A stretch of 30,000 bases of DNA from Sphaeroforma sirkka (GCA_001586965.3 LUCW03001511.1:1-30000), one strand, 5' to 3'. Counted from the first letter of the stretch, positions 1 to 10,945 are shown. The notes: generated by a model from the letters alone, not told the origin. Numbers and translations: made by a program.

Positions 1-2071
1 CTGTGTATCTGTCCCTGCTGGGTGTTCATCCACTCCATCGACTATCGACCAGTCGTGGCAAACGCTCCTTCCCCATCATCCTTCGTCCAGAAACCGAGGA
101 AGCTGGAAGCGTTGGTTGGGTCCGGCAAATACATCTATGTCATTCGGTCCAAAGTGTTGTTGCGCTTGTTCAAAGTAACTAGGAATAACTGCCAGTCGTC
201 GGTATACATTACTTCGAGTTCGTCCTGCTCCCCGCTGTCCCTCGTGTACTCTACTTAACATGTCCGGGAGCACATTTGACTCCTGGTATATGCGATATGG
301 GTAAAGTTGAATGGCGCGATGATATGATGCCATCTCTGAAGCATCGGATTAAGCTTGAGCTGTGTGTTCATATATACAAGGGCCTTGTAGGTCCGTGAAG
401 ACTCGCAAACCGTTGCCCATCCAAGTATTCCCCTGAAATGTGTCAGTCCATATACCAATGCCAGTAACTCCTTCATAGGTGTGGCGTAGTTCTGTGCGCA
501 TGGTTCAGAGTCTTACTAAAGAACATTAAGTAATGTTTCTTACCGTTGACCCATTGGAATAGCGCTCCCTAAACCGTAATCGCTTAGCGTCGGTTTCCAA
601 GTTTAGAGGGAATGCCGTCGACCGGAAAGTGTAACGCCACAGCATTCACCACTGCGTCTTTCATTGCCTGCCACGCCTGTGCATGTCTCTCCTCCCAACG
701 ATCACCCTATCAACTCCTTTGGTTTGAGTTTGCAAAATTCGCGCAAGGGTGCAACCGTGTTCGCGAAATTAGGGCAGATGTTCGTGGAGGTAATTTGCTA
801 AACCCAACGCCGAGGCTATATCTTTGTATCCGTTGTGGTGTGGGCCAGTCGATCAGCGGCCTGCTTTTTTCATGGTCAATGTCAATGCCTTGTGCCGATA
901 CTTTCTTCCCTAGGATCATGACTTCGGAGATAGCGAAGTGGCACTTGGCAGGGTTGCTTAAAACTGTGGTATGTTAAGCGTTGTATCACCTTCTGCACCG
1001 TCCTAACGTGTTCGTCATAACCGTCACTGGCGATAACTATGTCATCGATATAGTGGTGAACCGGTAAGCCATCAAGTATTGTACTCAAGGTACGTTGAAA
1101 CTGCTGCGTGAGTACATGAAGACCGAACGGTGCTGATGTGAACGAGTACTGATAACGTTCATTGTGTAAAACTAAATAAGTATTGTGAGTCTGGATGGAT
1201 GGGCAGCCTGTGGTATGCAGCCGATATGTCCAGCGTCGTGTAGTAGTTCTTACTCTTGAGGCGGAGATATGAGTTCGTTGACCTTGGGGATCAGGAACTG
1301 GTCACCAGGAATAAGCGCGTTAACGGCACGCATGTTCAAACACACGCGTACCTTCTTGACGTTGCCTTCCGCATCGAATGTCGGTACCGCAAGGAGAGGA
1401 AGATTAACAGTCGTTGGTGTCGTTCGTTTCGTGATCACCAAATCTGTCAACCACTTCTTCACTTGTTCATCCACATAGGGGGCCATCGATCGGATACGAA
1501 GTTACGCGCCGATCGCCGCATCTGCAACGCTTGTTCATGGGTTACTGGGATGGTTACCTCACTCCCTTCCAGACGACAGCGCGCGTTGTCGGCAATTTTC
1601 GCATTGGCTTCCCAAATCCTGTGCCAACCGTTGGCGTACATCGACGGGTTCCGTCGTGTTAGGTGCCTGTCGGCGTGGTATGGGTTCGAGGAGCTCTTCT
1701 AGTTCTGTGGGGTCTATTGGTGCAAGTGGCGATTGGATACCGCCTATGTATAGGCCCAAGCCTTTCAACATATCTTGCCCCACTATAACATCTATACCCG
1801 TCGGCAAGTTCATCAATTCTAATGAACCGTCGATAATTCTGGTACCGTACCTTATAGGTACCACTTCCGTCGTCCCCAGTCGAGGAGTTCGCACCGCCTT
1901 GTCAGCTAAATATATAAATGACCCAGGTGGTGCCGGAGTTAATGGTCGGCCAAGGAGGTCTGCGGATGTCTGTGAGATACAACTTCTATTTGCTCCCGTG
2001 TCTATCAAGGCTTTGAACGTACGTCCGTTGATTTGTACTTGAATATAGACTCGGTTGTCTGACGTCAGCAA
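1..2071 (-). pseudogene. pol-like region of retroelement A (protease, RT, RNase H, DIRS-type tail)
   Basis: Protease: an ALIDTGANRSCIS segment is the retropepsin active-site loop, followed downstream by a VIVGQDML segment like the second retropepsin motif. Reverse transcriptase: a VCLNMRAVNALI segment matches the family's R-x-N-x-R-x-x-N region, and HHYIDDIVIASDG is the catalytic YxDD box followed by the usual hydrophobic strand. RNase H: KELLALVYGLTHF, then LQRWHHIIAPFNFTHIAYT, match the C-terminal half of gypsy-type RNase H. The tail after it (FGPNDIDVFAGPN, then LPRF) matches the domain that follows RNase H in DIRS-like elements and is unlike the zinc-binding start of a gypsy integrase. 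The region is broken and its end is cut by the window edge. Confidence 0.8.
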
Positions 2072-2149
2072 TGGGTCTTGTATTTGCCATCACTGCTCCA
2101 ATCGTGGTAACAAATATGAAGCTCCTATCCGACTCAGACACCCTCACCT

Positions 2150-4361
2150 CTCATGCATGATCGGCTACCGACTCCCACATGTCATAGGTGTGGTTTGGTG
2201 GTGACGTCATGTGCTCGAAGTCTTCGTAAAGGATCGTGTTGATATGAATCTCTGTAGCTTCCGATGGTGGAGCCAAGTCTTCGTCCTGTGTAATCGCATT
2301 CACCTGTACTTGAGGCGTCGGACGTATTGTAACTACGTCTCTAGTCTGGGATGTATTCTGCCCCTGTCCTGCGGTTGACGTTGTGGACGGTCTGTGTACC
2401 GATTGTACGTCCCTCAAAGGACGGTTGTTGTCGTATAGCCTTGCCCGACCCTCTGCGCTCACCGCTTGCGACGCCCTGAAATGGTGACACCGTGGGATGT
2501 GCCTACCACCTGGTGGCGCCTGTGCCTGGCACCCCGCACAAGTCGTTGGTACCGTAGGTTGGGGCCGTTGAGTCCAATTCTGCGTTTGTCGTCTACTCGT
2601 CTGTAGGTTGGGGCGGCTATTGGTGTGGTCGCGACTTCCATTGGTCGTCGGGCCCTCGCGGTTGTTGCGACCCTGGAAACGTGCTGCCGTACGTTGCTGT
2701 GCATCCTGAATGTCAGGGCTCAACAGCTGTATAAGCTCGTGTGTCTCCATCAGTTGCCATTTGGGATGCAACTGTAGAGTACGTTCATACGTACGGCCGT
2801 TGAGAGCTTCTTCTAACAGTTGTACAATGCAGTGGTTCACTAAATTCTGTTGGAAGTCGGCATCTGTCTGGCACCGTTCACGTGCCCTCCTGTGGTTCTC
2901 CATGAGCTGTGTCATTTGTCCCATAAGAGGAGTGTGCATGTTCCGACTTTGGCCCTTTGCTAACTTGCGAAACGCGGGATCGACAGTGGCTTGTGTTTCG
3001 TGCGAACAGATCTGTTCGATCTGTAGTTGAGGTGTGCATGTCTTCAACCGTTCAGAGTTGTCGCGGATGTAGTCCAGCGTTGACTTTTCCGCCTTGAAGT
3101 AAAGATAGTACCTTATGAAACCATGTAAGGTTCCAAGTCTCGTCCAGCCCTGCGATTTGTGCGTTCTTGAACGCCTCGAGGAGAGCCCCTCTTGTGTCCC
3201 GTTCCATGATATCATGTAGGTAGTATCTGTTCGACGGCCAATCAGGCCACGTACGTGGTGAAGGTACGGGACGCTTCTCTACCGGTCGGGACTCTAATGT
3301 AGCTCGAAGTGTCTCAATCACGCCCCGAAGAGCTTCAGCTCGAGCCGTGTTATTCTCCTCGATTGCTTGGCATAGCTCGTCACTTAACTGTAGTATCCGT
3401 GCGTGTAGCGCCTGTCGCCTTTTCTCGATACTAGCCGGTGTGGGCGGAGGCACTGTTGTCTCCTTCTCTTGTCGTTTATGTGTCTGTACATATTCACTGG
3501 GCGCTTCTTTCTCGCCCCACTGACGTTGCTGTTGTTGGCGCAGGTTCGTACTTAATCGGTCCTGTCTATTCTTCACCGCCTGCTTACCTTGAGGATTCTG
3601 TCTGGCTAATACTTGTTCATGTGCGAACTCTTGAAAAGTTGGTGTGTTCTCACTGGCAGACAGAGTATCATCCTCCTCGGTTGAACTGTCCTCTGACCCT
3701 GGTGATTTGTACCCAAGTCCATAAAACGGACGCTCACAGCCTTGAATTCGGAAGGTAGGGTTGTCTTCGTCCTCTGGTACTGCCTGTACCCGTTCGTGTG
3801 CGTCAGAAGAACTCTCCTTAGCGGCCGGCCCTATTGTAGTTCGTCCGGCGTTTATGCGCTGTAACCTCTGTTCGTATTTTTTCAAAAGAGACTGCTGTTG
3901 TGTCATCAGCTCCGTGAGTTTCTGAGCTGACGATTGTTCCCGTGCCGTTTCCTTGTTGTTGGTACGGTTCCGGTGACGCTTCCGCTTGTTAGGTGGGAGG
4001 CGTGGTGGGTCATTACTGGGAAATAAGGCCCCTGGAGTATCCCGAGACGAACGAGGGGACAGCCCTTCACTGGCTACCTGTTCACCAATAAAAGTCTGAC
4101 TACTGTCCGCACGCAGGTTGGGTACTTCCTTGGTCTCACCCTCGAATATGACATCCTCGTCAGATTGTGCAGGTCCATTTTTTGTTTGCTGTTGGTGGCT
4201 GCTTGTCGTCCGCGGAAATAATATGTGGAGCCCCAAGATGTGTCTGTTGTTGCCCCTCCAGTGCCTGACCTGAGTGCGGAGCGGAGGCGTTCCGTATGGG
4301 ACTGACGACGTTTAGTTCCACGTCGGTCGATATCATCTTCCTTGCGGCGCTCAGGATTCAA
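2150..4361 (-). pseudogene. gag-like region of retroelement A
   Basis: This is the structural (Gag-like) part of retroelement A. The early half is highly charged and rich in Gln, Glu, Arg and Ser, with heptad-like stretches suggesting coiled coil. The middle holds helix-rich sequence with a tryptophan-containing region typical in style of retroelement capsid domains. Near the end is a Cys/His cluster (CAGC, then a His and a further Cys-His-His about a dozen residues on) that resembles a nucleocapsid zinc knuckle, though the spacing is not the standard CCHC. Its place directly upstream of the DTGA protease supports the gag call. Sequence identity to a named Gag family is not visible to me. It is a fossil and not intact. 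Confidence 0.6.
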
Positions 4362-4399
4362 GAGTTGCTGTCTACGACTTTGGCGGGGTAGGACATGGT

Positions 4400-5560
4400 T
4401 GGTGAGTTGTTTGTCAATGGAGAACCAGAAATGTGTGCGAATGAACTGATAGAGTACTGAATATAAATATCCATTTTCTATTAAATTTCATCCTTCAAAC
4501 ACATAAGGTCTCGACATCGATCTCCGAGGAACTCGTGGGTTCCCTCGTGACTGTTTTATTTCCTACACTAACATAAGTAGTGTGGATAGTCTATATACTC
4601 TAACACTACCAGCTGTCTTACTCTTCATCCCACAATAACATATGGTTGAGTGCCTCATTAGTCGGAGCCACTTCTTGTTCTACTCCTCGCCAGCTCTTAC
4701 TCCGGCCTAATGACGGCCTATTCGCAGGACCCTGTTGGGAACTTCCCTCATCGCTCCTCTTTTACTCTTCTTACTCGTGATGTCCTTGTCATGTGCTGTT
4801 GCGGTTGTTGGAATATGCTTCTTGATCTAAGAACGATTGCTCGTTATTGCACTCCTAAACTAAGCTGCCGTCAACCACACCTTCTGTGCATACTGTTGAT
4901 CCTCTCCGTTGACCTGATTTATCTGGAAGTTCTAGTGATTTGAGTGTGTTCGCATATCATTTTCACAATTTAACCTTGTATTTACTTGCATCGTTCGTGT
5001 TATGTGCGCCCACCCTTATATGCTCCTAATAACTCACAGGTGCTTACTTGTGTCTCTGTATGCTTCCTAATATCCCATTCTGAAAACTTTTGTAAAATAA
5101 TCTAGTATGCCGCTGATTCTTTTGCGTCATCGTACTAACCGAGTCGGTACTAACCATGTACATCTCCCATCTCTATTACCCTACTGTGGATCCTAAAGAA
5201 CTTTCTTCTAACAACTTCTTAAATACAATTTAAGCTCATTAGCTTGCAATACGATTTGTACTTGTCTCACACTGAAAACAACCTTCCTACCTGTACTCAC
5301 ACATGACTACTTATCTGTGGATTCTGACTGATTGTCTGATTTCGTCATTTGATCGTCGTGAGACTTTCCTTGTTGACCCTGGTTAATGTTCTGCTTGATT
5401 GGAATGTTCGCTCTTCGGGTTCACTCGTATTAGTAGATTCTTTCTTCATCCTCGTCGTCCACACGTCGTTAATCCAATCTAAATCGTTCAATTCAATCTA
5501 AATCGTTCGGATAATCTAAATCGTTCAATTTGATGCGACATTCTCTGTTCGCATTGACTT
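4400..5560. other. Non-coding leader or terminal-repeat zone of retroelement A
   Basis: No convincing reading frame is present; short frames on the plus strand look random. The position upstream of the gag-like region on the minus strand suggests a 5' leader and perhaps a terminal repeat. A hairpin lies at 4,525-4,547 (8-bp stem with one bulge, GC-rich), and a small triplicated 14-mer lies at its far end (5,476-5,526). No primer-binding site could be recognised with confidence. The second terminal repeat needed to prove the boundary is not in the window. Confidence 0.4.
5476..5526. repeat. Three copies of a 14-bp direct repeat
   Basis: The 14-mer AATCTAAATCGTTC occurs exactly three times, at 5,476-5,489, 5,495-5,508 and 5,513-5,526. 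The starts are 19 and 18 bases apart, with short variable spacers between copies. It sits between the coding parts of the two retroelements. Regular spacing of exact copies suggests a small minisatellite or a set of protein-binding sites in a terminal repeat. Confidence 0.85.
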
Positions 5561-5630
5561 TCAATTGTTATACTTATAACAAAAAAATATGTGCCAGCTA
5601 CTGACTAATTCATATTCTGTAGCTTTCTCT

Positions 5631-5754
5631 GTAATTACTAATAAACTAACAACTTCTATGGTAAGTTAAAAATGTAGTAAGTATACGCGAGATAACTGTA
5701 TCTCAACGTTCTCCCTCCTCAGGGAGGGGGACGTTGTTCATTTATTAGTAATTA
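5631..5754. repeat. 14-bp inverted repeat enclosing a GC-rich hairpin
   Basis: TAATTACTAATAAA at 5,632-5,645 is the exact reverse complement of TTTATTAGTAATTA at 5,741-5,754. The 95 bases between them contain a GC-rich hairpin at 5,705-5,735 whose arms pair over about 13 bp, with a CTCCCTCC arm against a GGAGGGGG arm. The minus strand of that hairpin carries the purine run GAGGAGGGAGAACG, a candidate polypurine tract for retroelement B. Confidence 0.7.
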
Positions 5755-5771
5755 TAAACAGTAATCCTAAA

Positions 5772-5860
5772 ATGACTGACTCTTAAATGAGTCATTAGTC
5801 ATGTGCTGTAAAACCAGCAAAACCCTAAAACCCAGTTTATCAGATTATTCTGATAAACTG
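5772..5860. repeat. Series of three hairpins at the 3' end of retroelement B
   Basis: Three inverted repeats follow one another. At 5,772-5,802 there is an outer 6-bp stem (ATGACT/AGTCAT) with an inner 5-bp stem (GACTC/GAGTC). At 5,804-5,819 there is a 5-bp stem (TGCTG/CAGCA). At 5,833-5,860 there is a perfect 12-bp stem, CAGTTTATCAGA, with a TTAT loop. They lie just past the last coding frame of element B, in its 3' non-coding zone, and may serve RNA 3'-end formation or replication of the element. Confidence 0.7.
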
Positions 5861-5886
5861 TAAAACTTGTAATAAACCTAAAATAA

Positions 5887-8551
5887 TCAAATAAATATAA
5901 GTACTTGTATTCTGACCACAGACTCCTGAGATACATAATTGACAACATTAGATTGTTGAAGTATCTTCTTCAGTTGTTTCGCAACTCCTGGCTGTTCTTT
6001 AAGCAGCGCTTTAAGTAGTTGAGTGCGAGCTTCAGGTTCTCTTAGAGTTTTGAGTCTTTGATCCATGGCCTTAGCTAGTTCCATGTTTTTACGATCTAAT
6101 GCCGTTTCAATCGGCGTAACCTCGACTGCAATCTTGTTGGGTGCATGTGTTGTACGAGTCTTGAGCTTTTGTTCAAACTCCTTAGACTCCTCTAGTTTAG
6201 CTAAGAACTTGGTTGAGGGTTTCCACTTAGTGGTACCTGCAGGACCGATGCGACAAACAATGGTGTGTTTCCAAGGTGTCTTCTTAATAGAATAGGATCC
6301 CTGATACAAGAACGTGTCGGTTTCACGGTCGACATAAATAGGTTCGTCTTGAATCATATTAATTAAATCACGTATCCATGGGTCGGAGTTACGTAAGGGA
6401 CAACACAGCGTAATGGTAGATTTAGTAATATTAACATAATTTAACAACTGTGCGATAAGTTGACAAGGTGGGTTAGCCCACTCATTATGCTTTGATAAGT
6501 CAAGCTGAAATGCATCACCTTTAGGATGAGTCAACGATCTACAATCAGAAATCTGTTTGTTATGTTCTGCGGCAAACATGTCAATACTAAATGGACCCCA
6601 TCTTGATTGAGCGAGATTAAACCATTTCTTTTTAAGCATCCAATCGATTGCTAATAACTCTTTAACTGTTTTCTGGTAGTCAGGGACAAGTCGAGAGAGC
6701 ATGTCAGGAAGATGATTGTGTGTTCCTGGTATGTGTGTAATGTTAAAAGCAAACTTAGCAATAATGTCATACCAGCGGCTCACCAACTGTAGATCAGGGT
6801 TCATGTCTTTTCAATATGTTAAAGACTTTTGATCACAGGCGACAGTGAAGTAACTTCCATAAAGGTAGTCTTTAAACTGTCTTAGAGCAGTAACTATAGC
6901 AAGGAGCTCTTGTGTAACGGTAGGGTAATTCCGTTGACTCTTGTTAAATATGTTGCTAAAGAATTGTCTGTAACGTGGTTTACCATTTATCGTTTGGTAT
7001 AGTACTCCACCTACCGCTCGATCTGAAGCGTCGGTTGCTACTTGGAATGGGACGCCATCTACAGGGTATTGCATGATGGGTGCGTCCATTACTTTACTTT
7101 TGACTAGCTTGAATGCATCCTCACATTCTTAAGTCCAGAGCTTTCCCAAAGGTCCTTTGTGCAGCCGTAGGTGACTGAAAGGCTTTAAAAAATGAAAAGA
7201 TGAGGTACCGAATCCGAGAAGAAGTTAACAAACCCACACACAAAGTTCACACTTCCAGCAATAGGTGTTGATAAATCCAACAGAAATTGTTTCTTGCCAG
7301 GATCAATTTCTATCCCTGCTGCAGATACTTTGTAGCCAAGTAAGTGTATAGTATCTTTAGCAAAAGAACACTTGTCTTCGTTAATCTTAAGTTTAGCATG
7401 ATTAAGTCGCTTTAAGACTTCTTTAACGAGTTTAGCATGTTCATGTGCTGTCTTTGTAAAGATAACCATATCATCTAAATATACTGATACGTCATCTGAC
7501 AGGTCCACAAATAGTTACATCATAACTTGTTGGGAGAAAGAAGGTAACATGTGTAAGCCTTCAGGTGCACCTTTAATTTGATACTTCTTACCATGCCAAG
7601 TAAAGGAAAAGTATTTCCTATGCGGCTCATATATTTGTAATTGATGGAACGCAGCTTTTATGTCTTCCTTGGAAAAGATAGTCGCACCTTCCATTTTGCG
7701 TAGTATCTCGTTTATCTTTGGTAAGGGAAAACTATGTTGCGGACTTAGTTTATTGATTGGCGATAGGTTTAGTACTACTCTTGTTTTACTAAACGTTCCA
7801 TCAGATTTATATTGATCGACCGCTAAGAGAGCTAAGTTAACTGGGGTTGCATCATAATTGATTTCAATTAGACCCTGTTTTAACCAAGCTTCGATTTGGG
7901 TTTTGACAACGTCTTTGTGTCTCCAACTCACGTAGTTATGTGAAGGACACTTTAACTTAGAGAAGTCGACGTTTGTTAAGTCAAGTCTAACGTACCCATT
8001 AGAGAACTTAAACATACACCAGTCAGTTATTGCAATCTTTCTGTTTTGTATAATTAAGTCCATAAATATATCGGTAAAGTACGGAATCATATCCTTTGCT
8101 TCACCTTCCGGAGGTTTAGGTATCTTTAAAATATTGTCATCTGACTAATCTTTATTTGGGTCTAGCCCATTAGGCAGACCAGTGAGAGTTATACCTAATC
8201 TGAGGAGATCAGTCATACCTATAATTAAATCGTATTTCTGAGACATGTCAGTAACGATTACGTGAGTCTTCACTTCTCTTCTATCTGATAACATTATGTG
8301 TACATAGTCAATGGCTTCTTCGCAAGTGGTAACTTTGCCATTTCCCAAGATTAAATTAGTTATTTCGTTATGGATAGCCATATCTGTAGCGTAGCTACTC
8401 GGCGTGAGATAGCAGAGACTTCAGCCCCTGGATCAAAAAGTGCTATAACTTTTTCTCCATTTACATAAACGGTTTGAAATATGCGTTCATCTCCTTTGGT
8501 ATAGATTTTATTGAACTTTTTTTTTTTATAATCTTGCTCTAGTGCACACAT
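5887..8551 (-). pseudogene. pol-like region of retroelement B
   Basis: Protease: a retropepsin-like loop (ALFDPGAEVSAIS) and a later LIIGMTDLL segment. Reverse transcriptase: RVVLNLSPINKL, then ATIFSKEDIKAAFHQL, FSFTWHGKKY and the catalytic VYLDDMVIF box, in the normal order with normal spacing, followed by the thumb-like LLGYKVSAAGIEID segment. RNase H: FQVATDASDRAVGGVLYQ contains the first catalytic Asp, followed by QELLAIVTALRQFKDYL and a FTVACDQKSLTY strand. Next come FNITHIPGTHNHLPDMLSR and the tail WGPFSIDMFAAEHN, with EWANPPCQLI at the place where Dam-like methylases carry their (D/N)PP(Y/W) motif. The last 170 or so residues are helical and rich in Lys, Glu and Leu, with no known domain visible. 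The region is a fossil and not intact. Confidence 0.85.
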
Positions 8552-8615
8552 ATAGAACTGTCAGTGCTTAACTTGGACGTCCGGCATTTCCTTGCAATCA
8601 TCTTTGAGCCAACCG

Positions 8616-9197
8616 TTAGTACCCTTGCAAGTAGTTTAAAAGCTCATCTTTGCGGTTCAAATGACGTCGAGATTGAGAAGATCCAACAACTCGTTGTCGA
8701 GATATGGCGTCCCCAACATTTGCGTCTTCCGCCCCAACATTCGGTGGCGAGGCATTCAGTGGCGAGACATGCAATGAAATTTCACGAAATGAAACGCTGC
8801 CATCTTTGTTGATAGGTGGATTGGGCTGACTTTCAGTAGTAATAAACCGTCGATCTCGAGACGATTCCTTCACTTGTTCAGGAGATATAGCCTTTTCAAT
8901 ATCTGACTTTTCGCGGTCAGATGGCGAGCTGATGCCCTGGGCTACACTACTAAGAGACACACGGACGCTGGCGAGCCTTTCCGCGGCAGTTGAGACCTCC
9001 TCTTCCAAGGCTTCAGGGTCCGACGAGTCATCCTCAGAGTTTCCATCAGAACCAAGCTCAGAAACGGCGTCCTCTACAGCTTCAACGGCAGGCTCAGTAC
9101 CAGACGGACCTGTGTCCTCAATAACCTCAGGAACCTCAACAGGCTTAGCAGGCTTAGAGCTGGCGGCTCCCTTGCCTTTAGAAATTCCTTTAGCCAT
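8616..9197 (-). pseudogene. gag-like start of retroelement B
   Basis: The frame begins with an ATG at 9,197 (MAKGISKGKG) and runs toward the protease region of element B. The first 20 or so residues are lysine-rich. A long acidic and serine-rich stretch follows, with many Glu-Asp-Ser runs, then a Ser-Arg-rich part. This looks like a disordered N-terminal arm of a Gag-like protein. No capsid fold and no zinc knuckle are visible. The gag assignment rests mainly on position directly ahead of protease and polymerase. It may instead be an accessory leader protein. Confidence 0.45.
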
Positions 9198-9229
9198 AGT
9201 AATAGCTCAAGAACAGGAAAATTAATAAG

Positions 9230-10080
9230 GTCTAGGTACAGTAGCTAACGTGTAGCTTACTTTAGAGTAGTATAGCCACTATGAGGTAGTATAGAATACT
9301 TACAGTCCTGTCGCTGGATAGTAAGCAATTATTAGACAGTCTAGAAGCCGTACACTACGGTAACTACTAATTGACTAAAAAATATGTGAAATTCGATGGA
9401 TATTTCTATGTTTTAAACTATGTTATATAAACTAAGATACAATTTAAGTCAGTTAGGATTTAGCAGTGGTAGCTTGTGTAAGAATGATCGGGACTGCCTC
9501 TTGGTAAGAGCATCAATATCCTCGATCACACAGGACGTATCTCTAGCTGTTCTTTATTAAATAATTTTCACTAGAAGTTCTAAGTGTTCATGACCACATG
9601 TCTAATTTGTAGATAGACATAAGAACGTTAGTCAAGTTAATACATTAGCAAATAGAAATAAAGTTCCATCTGAAGAAAAATTAAAAAAGAAAAAGACTTA
9701 TTAAATTTTGGAGATTGGCGGGAAGACCAAAACCTGTAAGTAGTAGTTCAGAAATTATAAAATTTAGTTTACAATATCGTCTTAAATAGGTCCAAGTAAA
9801 TGAGTTATACCAAAAACTCGGGCTATTGGAGCCATCAAGTGAATTTAGAACACTTTCGAAATATTGGAAAAAGAACTTGTATTAAATCATTTTAAATACA
9901 AATAAAAACCAATATGTTATCTTATTTGATCTTGATATTTTAGACAGACCAGAGGCCGTAATTCTACACTGATGATGGAACACTCACCATCCTCCAAGAC
10001 AACTACTCTTGTATGTCACTCGTTGCTGCTGATAATGAACCACTCACAGTAGCCAGTTTATACCTGTTGTATGAATTTGT
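9230..10080. other. AT-rich non-coding flank right of retroelement B
   Basis: There is no convincing gene. On the minus strand this is upstream of the gag-like start of element B and may include its 5' leader or terminal repeat, but I could not find a copy of it at the element's other end. Two loosely similar segments (near 9,970 and 10,028, each with a GATGATGGAACACTCAC-like core) are about 58 bases apart. They could be the worn edge of the tandem repeat that follows. Confidence 0.4.
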
Positions 10081-10945
10081 ACACCCGCCGTTGCGCTTTA
10101 TACTATGAAGTGCCTGTACTCGTACGCGCGCATACTTGATACGTGTATGTGCGTATTTGAACTAAAAAACAAGTATATATGAATTTTGTAAGCACGACGA
10201 CTTGCTATATATGTGCATATCTAAATTATATGAAATGCATGTACTTGCACGCACGCCGATTTGCTATGTACTGTGAGTATTCAAATTCTATGTTATACGT
10301 ACACGCACGCGTGCAGTTTTGTTATATATACGTGCATATTTAAATTCTATAAACTGTATGTACTCGTATGCATGCCGATTGTTTGCTGTATGTTTGTGTG
10401 CATATTTGAATTATATATTTAACTTGTATGCTTCTGCGCCCACTGATTCACTAAATGTACGTGCCTCGTTGTATTTGTTTTAGTTAATTTGCTCGTACGC
10501 ACGCCATTTTACTATATATACCGGCCTACAAAAGTTATATGGACTGCTTGTACTAAGAACTGCTGCTTATATTGGCAAGTAAATATTTGAATTAAACATA
10601 TAAATTTTATGATTGTATGCCCGCCGATTTGCTATATATATGTGCTTTTCTGAACTCTTTTATTGTAATGCATTGCTTGTACGTACGCCGATTTGCTATA
10701 TGCATGCGCGTAGTTGAATGATATAAAATTCATGTGTTCATCTGCACATTGCTTTGTTACATGTATGGGTTTGTTCGTATTTTATAAATTGTACGTGCAT
10801 ATACGCATGCCGATATACTATATATATATCTGCGTATTTGAATTCGATAAGTTATACATATTTCGAATTTTATATGTGCAAGCATGCCTCTCCATTTGCT
10901 CAATGTGTATGCGCTTTTTGAACCATATGTGCTCATATATGCCTG
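10080..10945. repeat. Degenerate ~61-bp tandem repeat (about 13-14 units)
   Basis: A diverged unit recurs whose core reads roughly CGCCGATTTGCTATATATAT, then a GTGCATATTTGAATT-like part, then TTGTATGTACTTGTACGCA. Recognisable cores lie near 10,086, 10,195, 10,254, 10,313, 10,375, 10,438, 10,502, 10,562, 10,622, 10,686, 10,745, 10,806 and 10,884. Most steps are 59-64 bases. The first, larger step can hold one more weak unit near 10,130. Units differ by many substitutions and small indels, so the array is old. It carries no gene of its own. Confidence 0.75.

Larger units (their letters stand above)
1..5560 (-). mobile_element. Broken Ty3/gypsy-like retroelement A (left end outside window)
   Basis: This is an old retroelement read leftward on the minus strand. 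Its parts, in element order, are a 5' leader or terminal-repeat zone (about 4,400-5,560, non-coding), a gag-like region (about 4,360-2,150), an aspartic protease (about 2,070-1,560), reverse transcriptase (about 1,490-880) and RNase H (about 700-280). After RNase H comes the start of a DIRS-type tail (GPNDIDVFAGPNQ motif, about 220-80), which leaves the window. The family call rests on the DTGA protease motif, the YIDD reverse-transcriptase motif, the gypsy-like ELLALVYGLTHF segment of RNase H, and gag before protease before polymerase. It is broken, with roughly half a dozen interruptions, although a gag/pol frame change may be natural. The right boundary is approximate because the matching terminal repeat, if any, lies off the left edge. 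No age can be set without paired terminal repeats. Confidence 0.82.
5600..9230 (-). mobile_element. Broken gypsy-RT retroelement B with a DIRS-type tail
   Basis: This second retroelement has the same orientation as element A but is clearly different in sequence and composition (more AT-rich). Parts in element order are the start of a gag-like protein (from 9,197), an aspartic protease (about 8,550-8,150), reverse transcriptase (about 8,090-7,190), RNase H (about 7,090-6,690), a DIRS-type tail (about 6,640-6,300), a charged C-terminal extension ending near 5,890, and a hairpin-rich 3' non-coding zone (5,860 down to about 5,630). A purine-rich minus-strand tract at about 5,703-5,721 could be the polypurine tract. 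No integrase or tyrosine recombinase was recognised. I compared the two flanks by eye and saw no matching terminal repeats, so the ends are approximate. It is broken, with roughly five interruptions. Confidence 0.82.

Noticed and set aside
5600-9960. Paired long terminal repeats for retroelement B
   Set aside because: Comparing the two flanks by eye showed no shared block, so no terminal repeat is claimed.
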